Shown here: positions 1 through 10,213 of the stretch, in pieces
Position numbering within the stretch: position 1 is the stretch's first letter
How the letters are laid out: the number at the start of each line of letters is the position of its first letter
Source: Campylobacter upsaliensis
GTDB lineage: Bacteria; Campylobacterota; Campylobacteria; Campylobacterales; Campylobacteraceae
Assembly (NCBI RefSeq): GCF_900637395.1
Contig: NZ_LR134372.1
Coordinates: 496,001-560,000 of the forward strand
Length of the DNA: 64,000 bases
Reading direction: 5' to 3'
Made by a program: the position numbers and the translations under genes
The notes under the pieces: generated by a model
Seen by the model: the letters and a program-made list of their open reading frames with translations, nothing else
The model's database searches: none
Told to the model about the DNA's origin: nothing

Positions 1-747
1 AAACTCATCTAAGTATAAAATAGGAGGCATCACTCTTTTAAAGGCATTTTGCTTAGTGCGTTTTTGTAGCATAGAAATTAGGCGAGGGTTTAGTTTGGAA
101 ATTTGCAAGGTGTCATTTTTTTCTAAAGCTCTTAATCCCTCATCGATTAAAGCGTAAGAAAAGCCCAAATCCTCTTCATCGCTTTGATTTTCCCACAAGT
201 CAGCTGAAGGGGCTTTTTGTAAAAAATTTGCATCTAAGTTAAGATATTTTGCAAGAGTATAAATTTCGCTTTTATAAAGCCCACCTATGGGATTAAACGC
301 ACAGGCTAAATCTCCATAAATAGTGCCATATCCAAGCATTAATTCGCTTTTGTTTGAAGTGCCAACGACAAGATAATTTTTAAGAGCAGAATAATCATAA
401 AGCAAACTCATTCTTATCCTTGCGGCGTAGTTTCCTGTGCGAATTTGATTTGTCATTTCGCTTTCTTTTAAAAAGGCTTGTAGAATTGTTTCTATATTAA
501 TGATTTTATATCTTAAATTTAAGTCTTCGCAAAGCTTTAAGGCGTCTTTTAAATTTGCCTTGTTTGAGTGTTGTGTTGGCATTAAAAGGGCGAAAACTTC
601 ATCTTTTAATGCCTTTTTGCATAGGGTCGCTACTAAGGCAGAGTCTATACCTCCACTAAGTCCTAAAATAACGCCTTTTGCTTTTGCATTTGCGACTCTT
701 TCTTGGATAAAATGCTGGATTTTAGTTAAAATTTTTTCGCAATCCAT
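1..747 (-). CDS. nadE: NAD synthetase NadE (3' end cut by window edge)
   Basis: Ammonia-dependent NAD+ synthetase, which amidates nicotinic acid adenine dinucleotide in the last step of NAD synthesis. The reading frame runs from an ATG at 747 to base 1 without a stop (249 codons), so the last residues lie outside the window. The PP-loop motif LSGGIDSA is near residue 28, and the family stretches GTSNKSELMLGYGT and YGDLACAFNPIGGLYKSEIY are plain. There is no N-terminal glutaminase domain, so the nitrogen source is free ammonia. The start lies one base past the prs stop, which suggests a prs-nadE transcript. Confidence 0.93.
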   Translation of the reverse strand, partial: MDCEKILTKIQHFIQERVANAKAKGVILGLSGGIDSALVATLCKKALKDEVFALLMPTQHSNKANLKDALKLCEDLNLRYKIINIETILQAFLKESEMTNQIRTGNYAARIRMSLLYDYSALKNYLVVGTSNKSELMLGYGTIYGDLACAFNPIGGLYKSEIYTLAKYLNLDANFLQKAPSADLWENQSDEEDLGFSYALIDEGLRALEKNDTLQISKLNPRLISMLQKRTKQNAFKRVMPPILYLDEF

Positions 748-748
748 C

Positions 749-1678
749 TTAAATAAATAGAGAATTTACGCTTTCATTATGATAAACGCGGCGTATTACT
801 TCTGCAAAAATGGGTGCTACGCTTAAGACTTTAATTTTTTCGTGTTCTTTTTTTAAGGGAATGGTATCTGTGATGACAAGCTCATCTAGGTCGCCTTTAG
901 CGATTCTCTCATAAGCTTCACCGCTTAAAACAGCGTGAGTGCAACAAGCCATAACAGAATTTGCTCCTTTTTCTTTTAAGGCTTTTGCAGCTTTGACTAT
1001 GGTGCCAGCTGTGTCGATAATATCATCAACCAAAACAACATCTTTGCCATTAACATCACCTATGATATTCATCACTTCGCTTTCATTTGCCTTTTCGCGT
1101 CTTTTATCTACGATGATGATGTCAAGCCCTAGTTTTTTAGCCACACTTCTAGCTCTTGCGATACCGCCTATATCAGGGCTTCCTACTACGGCATTTTTAA
1201 AATGCTTAGATTTAATATAATCGTTAAAAACTATGCTTCCATAAAGATTATCTACGGGGATATTGAAAAAGCCTTGAATTTGTCCAGCGTGTAGGTCGAT
1301 AGTGGCAACTCTATCAATCCCGGCAGTTTCGATTAAATCCGCCACAAGTTTAGCACTTATAGGCACTCTAGGATTTGCTTTTCTATCTTGTCTTGCATAG
1401 CCAAAATAAGGAATAATCGCCGTAATAGAATTTGCACTTGAGCGGCGTAGAGCGTCTGTTAAAATGAGAAGTTCCATTAAATTATCATTTGCTGGAGCAC
1501 AGGTGCTTTGTATGATAAAAACATCTTTTCCACGCACACTTTCATCGATTTGAACGCTAATTTCTCCATCGCTAAAACGCTTTACACCCGCATCACTTAA
1601 AGGTAGGGATAAATACTTAGAAATTTGCTTGGCAAATTCCAAATTTGCTGAACCTGAAAAAATTTTATAACCACGCAT
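749..1678 (-). CDS. prs: Ribose-phosphate pyrophosphokinase (PRPP synthetase)
   Basis: Makes PRPP from ribose 5-phosphate and ATP for purine, pyrimidine, histidine, tryptophan and NAD synthesis. At 309 aa it has the usual class I length. Visible motifs are YARQDRK (residues 94-100), the catalytic DLHAGQIQGFF (128-138) and the PRPP-binding loop VVLVDDIIDTAGT (about 214-226). The product PRPP feeds NAD synthesis, which fits the nadE gene lying directly downstream. In C. jejuni prs also sits beside the peb transporter genes, but the nadE neighbour is not what I remember there. Confidence 0.97.
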   Translation of the reverse strand: MRGYKIFSGSANLEFAKQISKYLSLPLSDAGVKRFSDGEISVQIDESVRGKDVFIIQSTCAPANDNLMELLILTDALRRSSANSITAIIPYFGYARQDRKANPRVPISAKLVADLIETAGIDRVATIDLHAGQIQGFFNIPVDNLYGSIVFNDYIKSKHFKNAVVGSPDIGGIARARSVAKKLGLDIIIVDKRREKANESEVMNIIGDVNGKDVVLVDDIIDTAGTIVKAAKALKEKGANSVMACCTHAVLSGEAYERIAKGDLDELVITDTIPLKKEHEKIKVLSVAPIFAEVIRRVYHNESVNSLFI

Positions 1679-1738
1679 AATTAACCTTATTGAAATATTT
1701 AGGGCTTAATTTTATATTAATAAGTTTAAAATTTAGCT

Positions 1739-1763
1739 AAAAAGCCCATAAAATTTAATGGGC
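1739..1763 (-). terminator. Rho-independent terminator of the peb operon
   Basis: On the minus strand GCCCAT (1763-1758) pairs with ATGGGC (1749-1744) and is followed directly by five T residues. The left arm overlaps the last codons and stop region of the permease gene. It would end the pebC-peb1A-permease transcript before the prs promoter region. Confidence 0.6.
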
Positions 1764-2414
1764 GTAAGCAGTTTTCTTTGCATAATAACGCACAAGCATA
1801 GAGAGGGAAAAGCAAATGACAAAATAAATTCCCGCCACAAAGCCTATGATGGCTAAAATTTCTTCAAAGCTTTTAAGATTAGCTAAAATGGTTTTAGATT
1901 TATAGGTAAGCTCTGCTATGCCAAGCCCTGCTAGATAAGCTGTATCTTTTATGGTTGTGATGATTTGGGAGAGCATTGAGGGGACGACGCGTCTAAAGGT
2001 TTGAGGTAAAATAATGTAAAAAAGCGTAAAAAATTTACCAAATCCTTGAGAATATGCCGCCTCAAACTGCCCTTTTGGTATAGAATTTAAGCCCCCGCGT
2101 ATAATCTCAGCCATAACCGAGCTAGTATAGAGTGAAAAGCCTATAGTTCCCCAAAAAGCTTGAGGAAATTGCCCAAAAAATACAGGCAAAACAAAACAAG
2201 CCGCCAACATCCAAAGCAAAAGAGGGGTATTTCTAAAAATGTCAATATAGGCACTTGCTAAAAAGCGACTAAAACGATCGCCATAATTTTTTGTGATAGC
2301 TAAAAAAGTGCCAAAAAGTATAGAAATCACACAAGTCGCAAGGGCAATTTTAAGCGTAAGAGCTAAGCCCTGCATTAAAAAATTGATATTTTGAGCGTTA
2401 AAAACTTCGTTCAT
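1755..2414 (-). CDS. Amino acid ABC transporter permease (aspartate/glutamate type)
   Basis: Inner-membrane permease of the polar amino acid HisM/GlnP family, 219 aa with about five membrane helices. It shows the RNTPLL motif (61-66) and the cytoplasmic EAA loop EAAYSQGF...ILPQ (118-138) that contacts the ATPase. It is the last gene of pebC-peb1A-permease-permease; its start is two bases after the stop of the other permease. Together with PebC and Peb1A it should import aspartate and glutamate, which are major carbon sources for Campylobacter. Family and operon context make this secure; substrate is inferred from Peb1A. Confidence 0.92.
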   Translation of the reverse strand: MNEVFNAQNINFLMQGLALTLKIALATCVISILFGTFLAITKNYGDRFSRFLASAYIDIFRNTPLLLWMLAACFVLPVFFGQFPQAFWGTIGFSLYTSSVMAEIIRGGLNSIPKGQFEAAYSQGFGKFFTLFYIILPQTFRRVVPSMLSQIITTIKDTAYLAGLGIAELTYKSKTILANLKSFEEILAIIGFVAGIYFVICFSLSMLVRYYAKKTAYAH

Positions 2415-2416
2415 TT

Positions 2417-3169
2417 TTACCTCGCTAGATGAGCTTTTTTAAGCTTTTCTTCATAAAATTTTGCAAAATATGCCAAAGGATAACATACAATAAAATATAA
2501 AAATGCCGCAAAAATATACGCGGGTGCATAGTTTCCATAATCAGCCGCATAGCTATCTGCTGTGCTCATAAGCTCCACACCACCCACAATCAAAAGCACG
2601 GAAGTGTTTTTGATGAGATTTATCATTTGATTACTCATAGGAGGAAGAATAATTTTGATTGTCTGTGGCACGATGATATAACGCATTTGCTGCGTGTAAG
2701 TAAAGCCTTGTGAGGCGGAGGCTTCAAATTGCCCTTTTGGAACGGCTAAAATTCCACTTCTTACAACTTCGCTTACATAAGCACCGTGGTAAGCTCCTAT
2801 ACCCAAAACACCTATTGTAAAAAGATCTAAATTTATTCCTAAATGTGGCAAACCATAATATAAAAAGAAAATTTGTATAACTAAAGGAGTATTTTGAAAA
2901 ATTTCTACATAAATTCTAGTGTAAGCCCTAAGCACGGCTATTTTGCTTGTCGCCATAACGCCACCTATGGTGCCAAAAACAACTGCTATCAATAAAGCCA
3001 AAACACTTACTTGTAGCGTATAGATAAAACCATCCATAAAAGTTTGTGTTTGCTCTAGTGTGTCTAGGAATTTCCATAGGGCAAAAGGGCTTATGCTTTC
3101 CTCATCATAAAGTCCAAGGGAGTTAAAAAACTCCCTTAGCCAAGCTACAAAGCCTACACTATCATTCAT
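2417..3169 (-). CDS. Amino acid ABC transporter permease (aspartate/glutamate type)
   Basis: Second HisM/GlnP-type permease, 250 aa, expected to form a heterodimer with the product of the next gene. It has a longer soluble N-terminus (about 45 residues), the QNTPLV motif (92-97) and an EAA-like loop EASASQGF...IVPQT (149-170). It starts one base after the peb1A stop, so translation is likely coupled. The C-terminus is rich in basic residues (EEKLKKAHLAR), as expected for a cytoplasmic tail. Confidence 0.92.
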   Translation of the reverse strand: MNDSVGFVAWLREFFNSLGLYDEESISPFALWKFLDTLEQTQTFMDGFIYTLQVSVLALLIAVVFGTIGGVMATSKIAVLRAYTRIYVEIFQNTPLVIQIFFLYYGLPHLGINLDLFTIGVLGIGAYHGAYVSEVVRSGILAVPKGQFEASASQGFTYTQQMRYIIVPQTIKIILPPMSNQMINLIKNTSVLLIVGGVELMSTADSYAADYGNYAPAYIFAAFLYFIVCYPLAYFAKFYEEKLKKAHLAR

Positions 3170-3170
3170 C

Positions 3171-4695
<1,525 letters not shown>

Positions 4696-4763
4696 GTTTT
4701 TCCTTTTTGAAACATTTACTTAAGAAATTCTAATATTTTTCTTTACAAAAAAAGCTGAATTTG

Positions 4764-4791
4764 GTAACTTTAAATTTTACAATGTAACTTT
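4764..4791. promoter_or_regulatory. Repeated GTAACTTT boxes upstream of pebC
   Basis: The 114-bp gap between cheR and pebC holds two copies of GTAACTTT, starting at 4764 and 4784, i.e. 20 bp or about two helical turns apart. An 11-bp perfect palindrome TTACA-A-TGTAA (4777-4787) overlaps the second copy. The position, some 70-100 bp before the pebC start, suits an operator or activator site. No regulator is assigned, and in AT-rich DNA such words can arise by chance. Confidence 0.25.
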
Positions 4792-4809
4792 TTGAAACAA
4801 ATTTAAAAA

Positions 4810-5607
4810 TTAAATTTTTTCATAATAAGTCCCTCTAGCAGAAAAGACTTTTTTAAAATAAACATTTTCTGGGATCAAATCCGCACTTCCCACATAAAGC
4901 CTACCTTCATCGCTTAAGAGACTATAAAAGCGTTCTAAAAGCTTAAGTTTGGAGTCGTAATCAAAATAAATAATCATATTTCTTGATATGATAATGTCAA
5001 ATTTTCCAAGCTGCATAAAAGCATTATCAAAAACATTGCAAAGAGTGAATTTGCAGGGGCAAAGCTCACTTTTGTTGATGGTATAAATTCCATTGTCTTC
5101 TTTGAAAAATTTTCTTTTTTCGTGCTCACTTAAATTTTGCAAGGTTCTGCCTTGATATTTTCCAAGCTTTGCTTTTTCTATCACTTTAGAATTAATATCC
5201 ACGCCCACCACATACATATCTTTAATGCAATGTTGCGCTCCTAGCATCGCTATAGAATACACTTCCTCCCCACTGCTACAAGGCACACTTAAAACGCTCG
5301 TTCTTTTATCTAAACTTTTAATGTAAAAAGCGATGTCTTTAAGTTGTGCCAATTCCCTATGAAAATATGTTTCTCCTATGGTAACAAAGTCTAAGGTTTC
5401 TTGCCTTAGAATTCTATTGACTTTAATTTTTGCTAAAAATTCAGCAAAATTTTTAATTTTCATAGTTTGAAGAAAGCTTGGGAGTTTTAATGATATGGTT
5501 GTTTTTTTATCTTGTATATCCATACCGCTAAGTTCATTGATGATTTTGATAAATTCATTAAGCTCTAGGTCGCTAAAGTGTATTTTTTCTTCTTTGTTTG
5601 TTTGCAT
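4810..5607 (-). CDS. cheR: Chemotaxis protein methyltransferase CheR
   Basis: Methylates glutamates on chemoreceptors with S-adenosylmethionine as donor, for sensory adaptation. 265 aa: N-terminal helical CheR_N domain (about 10-75), then TIGETYFHRE (77-86), SAM-binding VLSVPCSSGEEVYS (105-118), VVGVDINSKVIEKAK (133-147) and the IISRNMIIYFD motif (206-216). No C-terminal pentapeptide-binding insertion is obvious. Its ATG overlaps the last base of the cheB' stop (TAATG), so the two adaptation enzymes are translationally coupled. Confidence 0.95.
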   Translation of the reverse strand: MQTNKEEKIHFSDLELNEFIKIINELSGMDIQDKKTTISLKLPSFLQTMKIKNFAEFLAKIKVNRILRQETLDFVTIGETYFHRELAQLKDIAFYIKSLDKRTSVLSVPCSSGEEVYSIAMLGAQHCIKDMYVVGVDINSKVIEKAKLGKYQGRTLQNLSEHEKRKFFKEDNGIYTINKSELCPCKFTLCNVFDNAFMQLGKFDIIISRNMIIYFDYDSKLKLLERFYSLLSDEGRLYVGSADLIPENVYFKKVFSARGTYYEKI

Positions 5608-6161
5608 TAATCTTCCTCTATGAAGCGAGTAATTTCGCTTTTGATTTCTTTTAAGCTCATCGGTCTTAGGTTAGGATTTAAATCCTTTGCTCTTTTTGGC
5701 ATACCATAGACGACACTATCAGTCTCATTTTCGCATAGGCATTTCACTCCAGCCTTATAAAGCTCAAGTAATCCTTTAGCGCCGTCATCGCCCATTCCAG
5801 TGAGGATAACGGCTAGAATTTTATTTGTTTTGGCTAGTTCCACAGCGGAATGAAAAAGTAAATCAACGCTAGGCTTAAAGCTACTTTGAACATCTTGCCA
5901 TAAAGCCATTAGAGAAAGGTTTCCTGTTAATATGGTATTTTTAGCACAAATGTAAATTTTATGACTTAAAAGCTCTTTATCTTCAAGCAGACGCACTTCA
6001 TTGACACTTTCCTCGTTAAATTTATTGACAAAAGAGGAGAGATAATTGCTACTCATATGCTGAGCGATCACAACGCAAGTGTTTTTAATGTGCAGGTCTT
6101 TGAGTAAAAATTTAAGTTGATTGGGTCCTCCTGTAGAAGAGCCTATGAGAAGAAGTTTCAT
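5607..6161 (-). CDS. cheB: Protein-glutamate methylesterase CheB', catalytic domain only
   Basis: Removes methyl groups from chemoreceptors. The protein is 184 aa and consists only of the esterase domain: GSSTGGP with the nucleophile serine (8-9), AQHMSSN with the histidine (35) and LTGMGDDGAKG with the aspartate (125). The N-terminal receiver domain of enteric CheB is absent, which is normal for Campylobacter and means the esterase is not activated by CheA phosphorylation in the classical way. I chose the ATG at 6161 behind AAGGA; an upstream ATG in frame at 6200 lacks a ribosome binding site and would add 13 unlikely residues. Confidence 0.93.
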   Translation of the reverse strand: MKLLLIGSSTGGPNQLKFLLKDLHIKNTCVVIAQHMSSNYLSSFVNKFNEESVNEVRLLEDKELLSHKIYICAKNTILTGNLSLMALWQDVQSSFKPSVDLLFHSAVELAKTNKILAVILTGMGDDGAKGLLELYKAGVKCLCENETDSVVYGMPKRAKDLNPNLRPMSLKEIKSEITRFIEED

Positions 6162-6220
6162 CGTTTTCCTTAAGTTTTTTAAGGAGAGATTGTAACACAA
6201 AAAGTTTAAAATTTGGTAGA

Positions 6221-6245
6221 AAAGCCCTAATCATTTTAGGGCTTT
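6221..6245 (-). terminator. Terminator after dnaK
   Basis: A 10-bp perfect stem AAAGCCCTAA (6221-6230) / TTAGGGCTTT (6236-6245) with a 5-nt loop lies just past the dnaK stop. On the minus strand the stem runs into TTTTCT. It separates the heat-shock operon from cheB'. Confidence 0.65.
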
Positions 6246-6249
6246 AAGC

Positions 6250-8112
6250 TTACTCGACTTCAGCATCTATGACATCGTCATCTTTTTTCTTTTTATCATT
6301 AGCTTCATCTTTTTTATACATTGTTTCGGCTAGTTTGTGAGAAACTTCGCTTAAAGTTTTCATTTTAGCTTCGATTTCCTCTTTGCTTGCGTTTTCGTTT
6401 TTAAGCGTTTCGCGTAAGTCGTCAAGGGCTTTTTGTATGTTGGCTTTATCATCTTCTGCGACTTTTTCGCCAAGTTCATTTAAAGATTTTTCCACTTGAT
6501 GAGCGAGAGAATCGGCTTGATTTCTCATTTCTACCGCTTCTTTACGCTTTTTATCTTCCTCTTTGTGAAGCTCTGCGTCTTTAACCATATTATTTATTTC
6601 TTCTTCGCTTAAGCCACTTGAGCCTGTGATTTTGATCTCTTGTGCCTTGCCTGTGGCTTTATCTTTGGCTGAAACGGTTAAAATTCCATTAGCGTCAATG
6701 TCAAAGGTAACTTCGATTTGAGGCATACCTCGTGGAGCTGGTGGAATTCCTTCAAGATTGAAATTTCCTAAGCTTTTATTATCACGACTAAATTCTCTTT
6801 CTCCTTGTAAAACATTGATAGTTACGGCATTTTGATTATCCTCTGCTGTGGAGAAAACCTGTTCTTTTTTAGTTGGTATGGTTGTTCCTTTTTCGATGAT
6901 TTTAGTCATCACACCACCAAGTGTTTCTATGCCTAAAGAAAGAGGCGTTACATCAAGCAAAAGCACATCTTTAACATCACCCTTAATAACAGCTCCTTGA
7001 ATCGCTGCTCCTATGGCTACGACTTCATCGGGATTGACTGATTTATTTAAGTCTTTATTAAAGGCTTTCTTAACTTCTTCTTGCACCAAAGGCACACGCG
7101 TAGAGCCACCGACCATAACGATTTCTTTGATTTCATCTTTTTTAAGCCCTGCATCGCTAACGACTTCATTAATTTTAGTGATGGTTTCGCTAACGAGTTT
7201 TTCTATCATACTTTCAAATTTGGCTCTTGTGATTTTTTTCACTAAATGCTTAGGACCTGAGGCGTCTGCTGTGATGAAAGGAAGATTAATTTCCGTTTCA
7301 TTAGCCGAGCTTAGTTCTTTTTTAGCGTTTTCTGCGGCTTCTTTAAGGCGTTGTAAAGCCATCACATCGTTTTTAAGATCAATGCCTGTTTCACTTTTAA
7401 ATTCCTCCGCTAAAAAATCGATAAGTTTATTATCAAAATCATCGCCACCCAAAAAGGCATTTCCGCCTGTGGCTAAAACTTCGACTACATTATCGCCTGT
7501 TTCAAGCACGGTAACATCAAAAGTCCCTCCACCTAAATCATACACAACGATTTTTTCACTATCTTTTTTATCAAGTCCATACGCTAAAGCTGCTGAGGTA
7601 GGCTCGTTAATAATTCTTAAAACATTAAGTCCAGCTATTGTCCCTGCTTCTTTAGTGGCTTTTCTTTGTGCATCGTTAAAATACGCAGGCACGGTAATAA
7701 CAGCATCGACCACACTTTCACCCAAAAAGGCTTCCGCATCTTCTTTAAGCTTCATCAAAACTTTGGCTGAAATTTCTTGAGGAGTGTAAATTTTACCTGC
7801 AATTTCAATCGCACACGCACCATTTCTTTCTGTGATGTGATAAGGCAGACGATTTTTAGCCTCTTTAGCGGCATCTTCGTTAATCATAAGCCCCATAATT
7901 CTTTTAATAGAATAAATTGTTTTTTCAGGGTTTGTTACCGCTTGACGCTTAGCACTATCACCGACTAAAACTTCGCCTTTATCGGTAAAGGCAACGACCG
8001 AAGGAGTAGTATTTTTACCCTCTTTATTAGGGATAACCTTACTTTCTCCCCTTTCATACACAGCGACACAAGAATTTGTCGTTCCTAAATCTATACCTAT
8101 AACTTTTGCCAT
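6250..8112 (-). CDS. dnaK: Chaperone DnaK (Hsp70)
   Basis: Hsp70 chaperone; ATP-driven folding of new and damaged proteins with DnaJ and GrpE. At 620 aa it is full length. It starts with [14 protein letters not shown]; the nucleotide-binding domain shows [16 protein letters not shown] and the [10 protein letters not shown] signature. The substrate-binding domain follows ([25 protein letters not shown]), then the helical lid and an acidic tail ending [10 protein letters not shown]. It is the last gene of hrcA-grpE-dnaK, 19 bp after grpE; dnaJ is not in this window. Confidence 0.98.
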   Translation of the reverse strand: MAKVIGIDLGTTNSCVAVYERGESKVIPNKEGKNTTPSVVAFTDKGEVLVGDSAKRQAVTNPEKTIYSIKRIMGLMINEDAAKEAKNRLPYHITERNGACAIEIAGKIYTPQEISAKVLMKLKEDAEAFLGESVVDAVITVPAYFNDAQRKATKEAGTIAGLNVLRIINEPTSAALAYGLDKKDSEKIVVYDLGGGTFDVTVLETGDNVVEVLATGGNAFLGGDDFDNKLIDFLAEEFKSETGIDLKNDVMALQRLKEAAENAKKELSSANETEINLPFITADASGPKHLVKKITRAKFESMIEKLVSETITKINEVVSDAGLKKDEIKEIVMVGGSTRVPLVQEEVKKAFNKDLNKSVNPDEVVAIGAAIQGAVIKGDVKDVLLLDVTPLSLGIETLGGVMTKIIEKGTTIPTKKEQVFSTAEDNQNAVTINVLQGEREFSRDNKSLGNFNLEGIPPAPRGMPQIEVTFDIDANGILTVSAKDKATGKAQEIKITGSSGLSEEEINNMVKDAELHKEEDKKRKEAVEMRNQADSLAHQVEKSLNELGEKVAEDDKANIQKALDDLRETLKNENASKEEIEAKMKTLSEVSHKLAETMYKKDEANDKKKKDDDVIDAEVE

Positions 8113-8131
8113 TTTTTATCCTTTATTAAAT

Positions 8132-8629
8132 TTATTTTGCAACACTAACTTTTGTAGGTCTAATCACTCTTTCACCGAGTTTATAGCCCTTTTGAAGCAC
8201 TTGCACCACAGCTCCGCTTTGATGCTCATCGCTTTCCATATGAAACATAGCTTCGTGTAAATTTGGATCAAACTCACAAGCCGCCTCTATCTCTTTAACT
8301 CCGTGCTTTTCAAGCTTCTTTAAAAATAAATCTAAAGTATTTTGCACTCCTTCTTTGATTTTTAAACTTACTTCATCATTTGCTTCGACTTTAACCGCCG
8401 CTTCTAAAGCATCTAAAACATCAAGCAAATCTTTAGCAAAGCCTTCGTTTGCATAAGCCATAGCGTTGATTTTTTCTTTTTCAAGACGCTTTTTGATGTT
8501 TTCAAATTCGGCATTTGCTCTTAGATATTGGTCTTTTAAAGCGTTGTATTCTGCTTCATAGTCTTTTTCTTCTGTTTCGTTTTCAAGCTCTTCTTTTGCT
8601 TGTTCTTCTATTTTTTCTTCTTCGCTCAC
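8132..8629 (-). CDS. grpE: Nucleotide exchange factor GrpE
   Basis: Releases ADP from DnaK. 165 aa: a highly acidic N-terminus ([20 protein letters not shown]), a long helix with [15 protein letters not shown], and the C-terminal beta domain with [39 protein letters not shown]. The ATG overlaps the hrcA stop by 4 bp, so synthesis is coupled to the repressor gene. Confidence 0.97.
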   Translation of the reverse strand: MSEEEKIEEQAKEELENETEEKDYEAEYNALKDQYLRANAEFENIKKRLEKEKINAMAYANEGFAKDLLDVLDALEAAVKVEANDEVSLKIKEGVQNTLDLFLKKLEKHGVKEIEAACEFDPNLHEAMFHMESDEHQSGAVVQVLQKGYKLGERVIRPTKVSVAK

Positions 8630-9411
8630 GCTACCTCCTTGATTTGTTTTAGGATTTTTTTATAATTTGTATAAACACTACCAGCAAAGATAAGATTAAC
8701 CTGCTTACCTAAAAAATCCGCATTGATTCTAAGCCCCATAAAACCTTCTTTAAATAAAGGCTCAAACTGCAAATTTTCACTAAAATAGCGATGAATCTCG
8801 CAGTCTAAAAGCTTAACAAATTCATCGTTTTGATAAATTTGATAAGCTTTTTTTTCGTTTGTTCTATAACAAGTTAAGCTTTTTTTAAGAGTGGAAATTT
8901 TTTCTACCAATTCATAAAAATGCACCTTTATGGCTATATTTTCTATATCAAAAATATTAAGCCCTACAAGACTTTTAAGAAAACCATAGCTTTCATTTTG
9001 ATACTTTAAAGCTAACTCATTTGCTCCAAAATCTAAAACAATAAAGCGGTCATTTAAGTTACAAATTTCTTTTAAAATCAATTCACGCCCCTCATAAGCA
9101 AGGCAATAAATTTCAAATTCCTCACTCAAAGTGCGTAAAAAATCCGCATTTTTTATTTGCAATTCCTCGCTAATATTTAGCTCATTTTGCCAATAAGTTT
9201 GCATTGTTTTTACAGCTGGAATGCGACCGCTACTGATATGAATTTGAGTGATTAAGCCCTCATCACTTAGTCTTTTAAGATAAACTCTTATTGTCGAAGC
9301 GGGAATGCAAAGATTTGAATTGAGTTCGTTTGAACCTATGGGCGTATTATCTAACAAATAGGCTTCAATAATGGACTCAAGTATCAAGTTTCTTTTACTT
9401 TGGCTTCTCAT
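8626..9411 (-). CDS. hrcA: Heat-inducible transcription repressor HrcA
   Basis: Repressor of the class I heat-shock genes; binds the CIRCE operator and depends on GroEL for activity. 261 aa, shorter than Bacillus HrcA (about 340) but similar to the campylobacterial form. The N-terminal winged helix (about 5-60) includes [23 protein letters not shown], followed by [13 protein letters not shown], the conserved segment after the DNA-binding domain. The C-terminal part is divergent. A CIRCE-like site lies just upstream (9429-9454), so autoregulation is expected. Confidence 0.93.
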   Translation of the reverse strand: MRSQSKRNLILESIIEAYLLDNTPIGSNELNSNLCIPASTIRVYLKRLSDEGLITQIHISSGRIPAVKTMQTYWQNELNISEELQIKNADFLRTLSEEFEIYCLAYEGRELILKEICNLNDRFIVLDFGANELALKYQNESYGFLKSLVGLNIFDIENIAIKVHFYELVEKISTLKKSLTCYRTNEKKAYQIYQNDEFVKLLDCEIHRYFSENLQFEPLFKEGFMGLRINADFLGKQVNLIFAGSVYTNYKKILKQIKEVA

Positions 9412-9428
9412 CGCTTTTATCCTTTAAA

Positions 9429-9454
9429 TTAGCACTCTTATTTTTGATTGCTAA
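9429..9454 (-). promoter_or_regulatory. hrcA: CIRCE-like operator of the hrcA-grpE-dnaK operon
   Basis: TTAGCACTC (9429-9437) matches the CIRCE half site exactly; GATTGCTAA (9446-9454) matches the other half in 8 of 9 positions. The spacer is 8 bp instead of the canonical 9. It sits 18 bp upstream of the hrcA start and directly downstream of a TATAAT -10 box, where bound HrcA would block transcription initiation. Confidence 0.75.
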
Positions 9455-9458
9455 GAGT

Positions 9459-9464
9459 ATTATA
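9459..9464 (-). promoter_or_regulatory. -10 box of the heat-shock operon promoter
   Basis: A TATAAT on the minus strand, preceded by TG three bases upstream (extended -10), puts the start of transcription inside the CIRCE-like operator. No -35 box is evident, as is usual for Campylobacter sigma-70 promoters. Confidence 0.55.
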
Positions 9465-9518
9465 TAACATTTAGTGTTATTTTGTCAAGTATAATATAAA
9501 AAAAATTATTTAATTTAA

Positions 9519-9537
9519 TTTAGTCTATAAGACTAAA
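9519..9537. terminator. Hairpin downstream of aat, possible weak terminator
   Basis: TTTAGTCT / AGACTAAA form an 8-bp stem with a 3-nt loop 35 bp after the aat stop. A further TTAGTC at 9544-9549 could pair with the same GACTAA, so two exclusive hairpins are possible. The following minus-strand DNA is AT-rich rather than a clean U tract, so termination is only a guess. Confidence 0.3.
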
Positions 9538-9571
9538 GATTAGTTAGTCAAAATATATAAAGATTTAAAAT

Positions 9572-10204
9572 TTAAGTAAGCAAATCTTTAAAAGCATTAA
9601 AGCCACTGGGATTGTGGCATTTTTCATCGAGTATATTTAAAAATTCTTTTCTGCTGATATTTTTTGCTCCCATAAATTCTAAGTGCTTATTATGCACTTG
9701 GCAGTCGATTAAAAAATCATAAGGCTCCAAAAGCTGACAAAGTTTTATCATAGCGATTTTAGAAGCGTTTTTTCTAAGACTTACCATACTCTCCCCAAAA
9801 AACATTTTGCCGATAATTAGCCCATAAATACCGCCAACAAGCTCATTTCCTTCATAAAGTTCGAGGCTGTGTGCATAGCCTCTTTTAAAAAGATTATGAT
9901 AAATTTGTATAAATTCCTCATCGATCCAGCTTCTAACTCTTGCATTTTTACAAAGTGTGATTAAGCTTAAAAAATCGAAATCCAGTCTTATCTCATAAAG
10001 ATTTAGAGCTTTTTTCATATTTTTTTGAATATGAATTTGGTAAGGTTCTAACACACATCTAGGATCGGGACACCACCAATTAACAGGCTTAGTCGTCCAA
10101 GGAAAAAGCCCTGCCATATAAGCTTTTAGGAGAAATTCTTCTTCAAGCTTAGGACTTAAAAAAACAGGAGCGTCTTTGGGAGCATTTAAAAGTTCGTTAA
10201 GCAA
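9572..10204 (-). CDS. aat: Leucyl/phenylalanyl-tRNA--protein transferase
   Basis: Adds Leu or Phe to proteins with N-terminal Arg or Lys, marking them for ClpAP/ClpS degradation (N-end rule). 210 aa, with the family motifs GLFPWT, NWWCPDPRCVL (42-52), FFGESMVSLRKNASKIA (135-151) and IDCQVHN (166-172). The gene starts 10 bp after priA and probably shares its transcript. Confidence 0.95.
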   Translation of the reverse strand: MLNELLNAPKDAPVFLSPKLEEEFLLKAYMAGLFPWTTKPVNWWCPDPRCVLEPYQIHIQKNMKKALNLYEIRLDFDFLSLITLCKNARVRSWIDEEFIQIYHNLFKRGYAHSLELYEGNELVGGIYGLIIGKMFFGESMVSLRKNASKIAMIKLCQLLEPYDFLIDCQVHNKHLEFMGAKNISRKEFLNILDEKCHNPSGFNAFKDLLT

Positions 10205-10213
10205 ATTGGTCCT

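Noticed and set aside
5607-6161. CheB without receiver domain as a truncation
   Set aside because: The catalytic domain is complete with a good ribosome binding site, and this short form is normal in Campylobacter.
7013-7780. 255-codon open frame on the plus strand opposite dnaK
   Set aside because: Ser/Leu-rich antisense translation of a highly conserved gene; no ribosome binding site, so a shadow.
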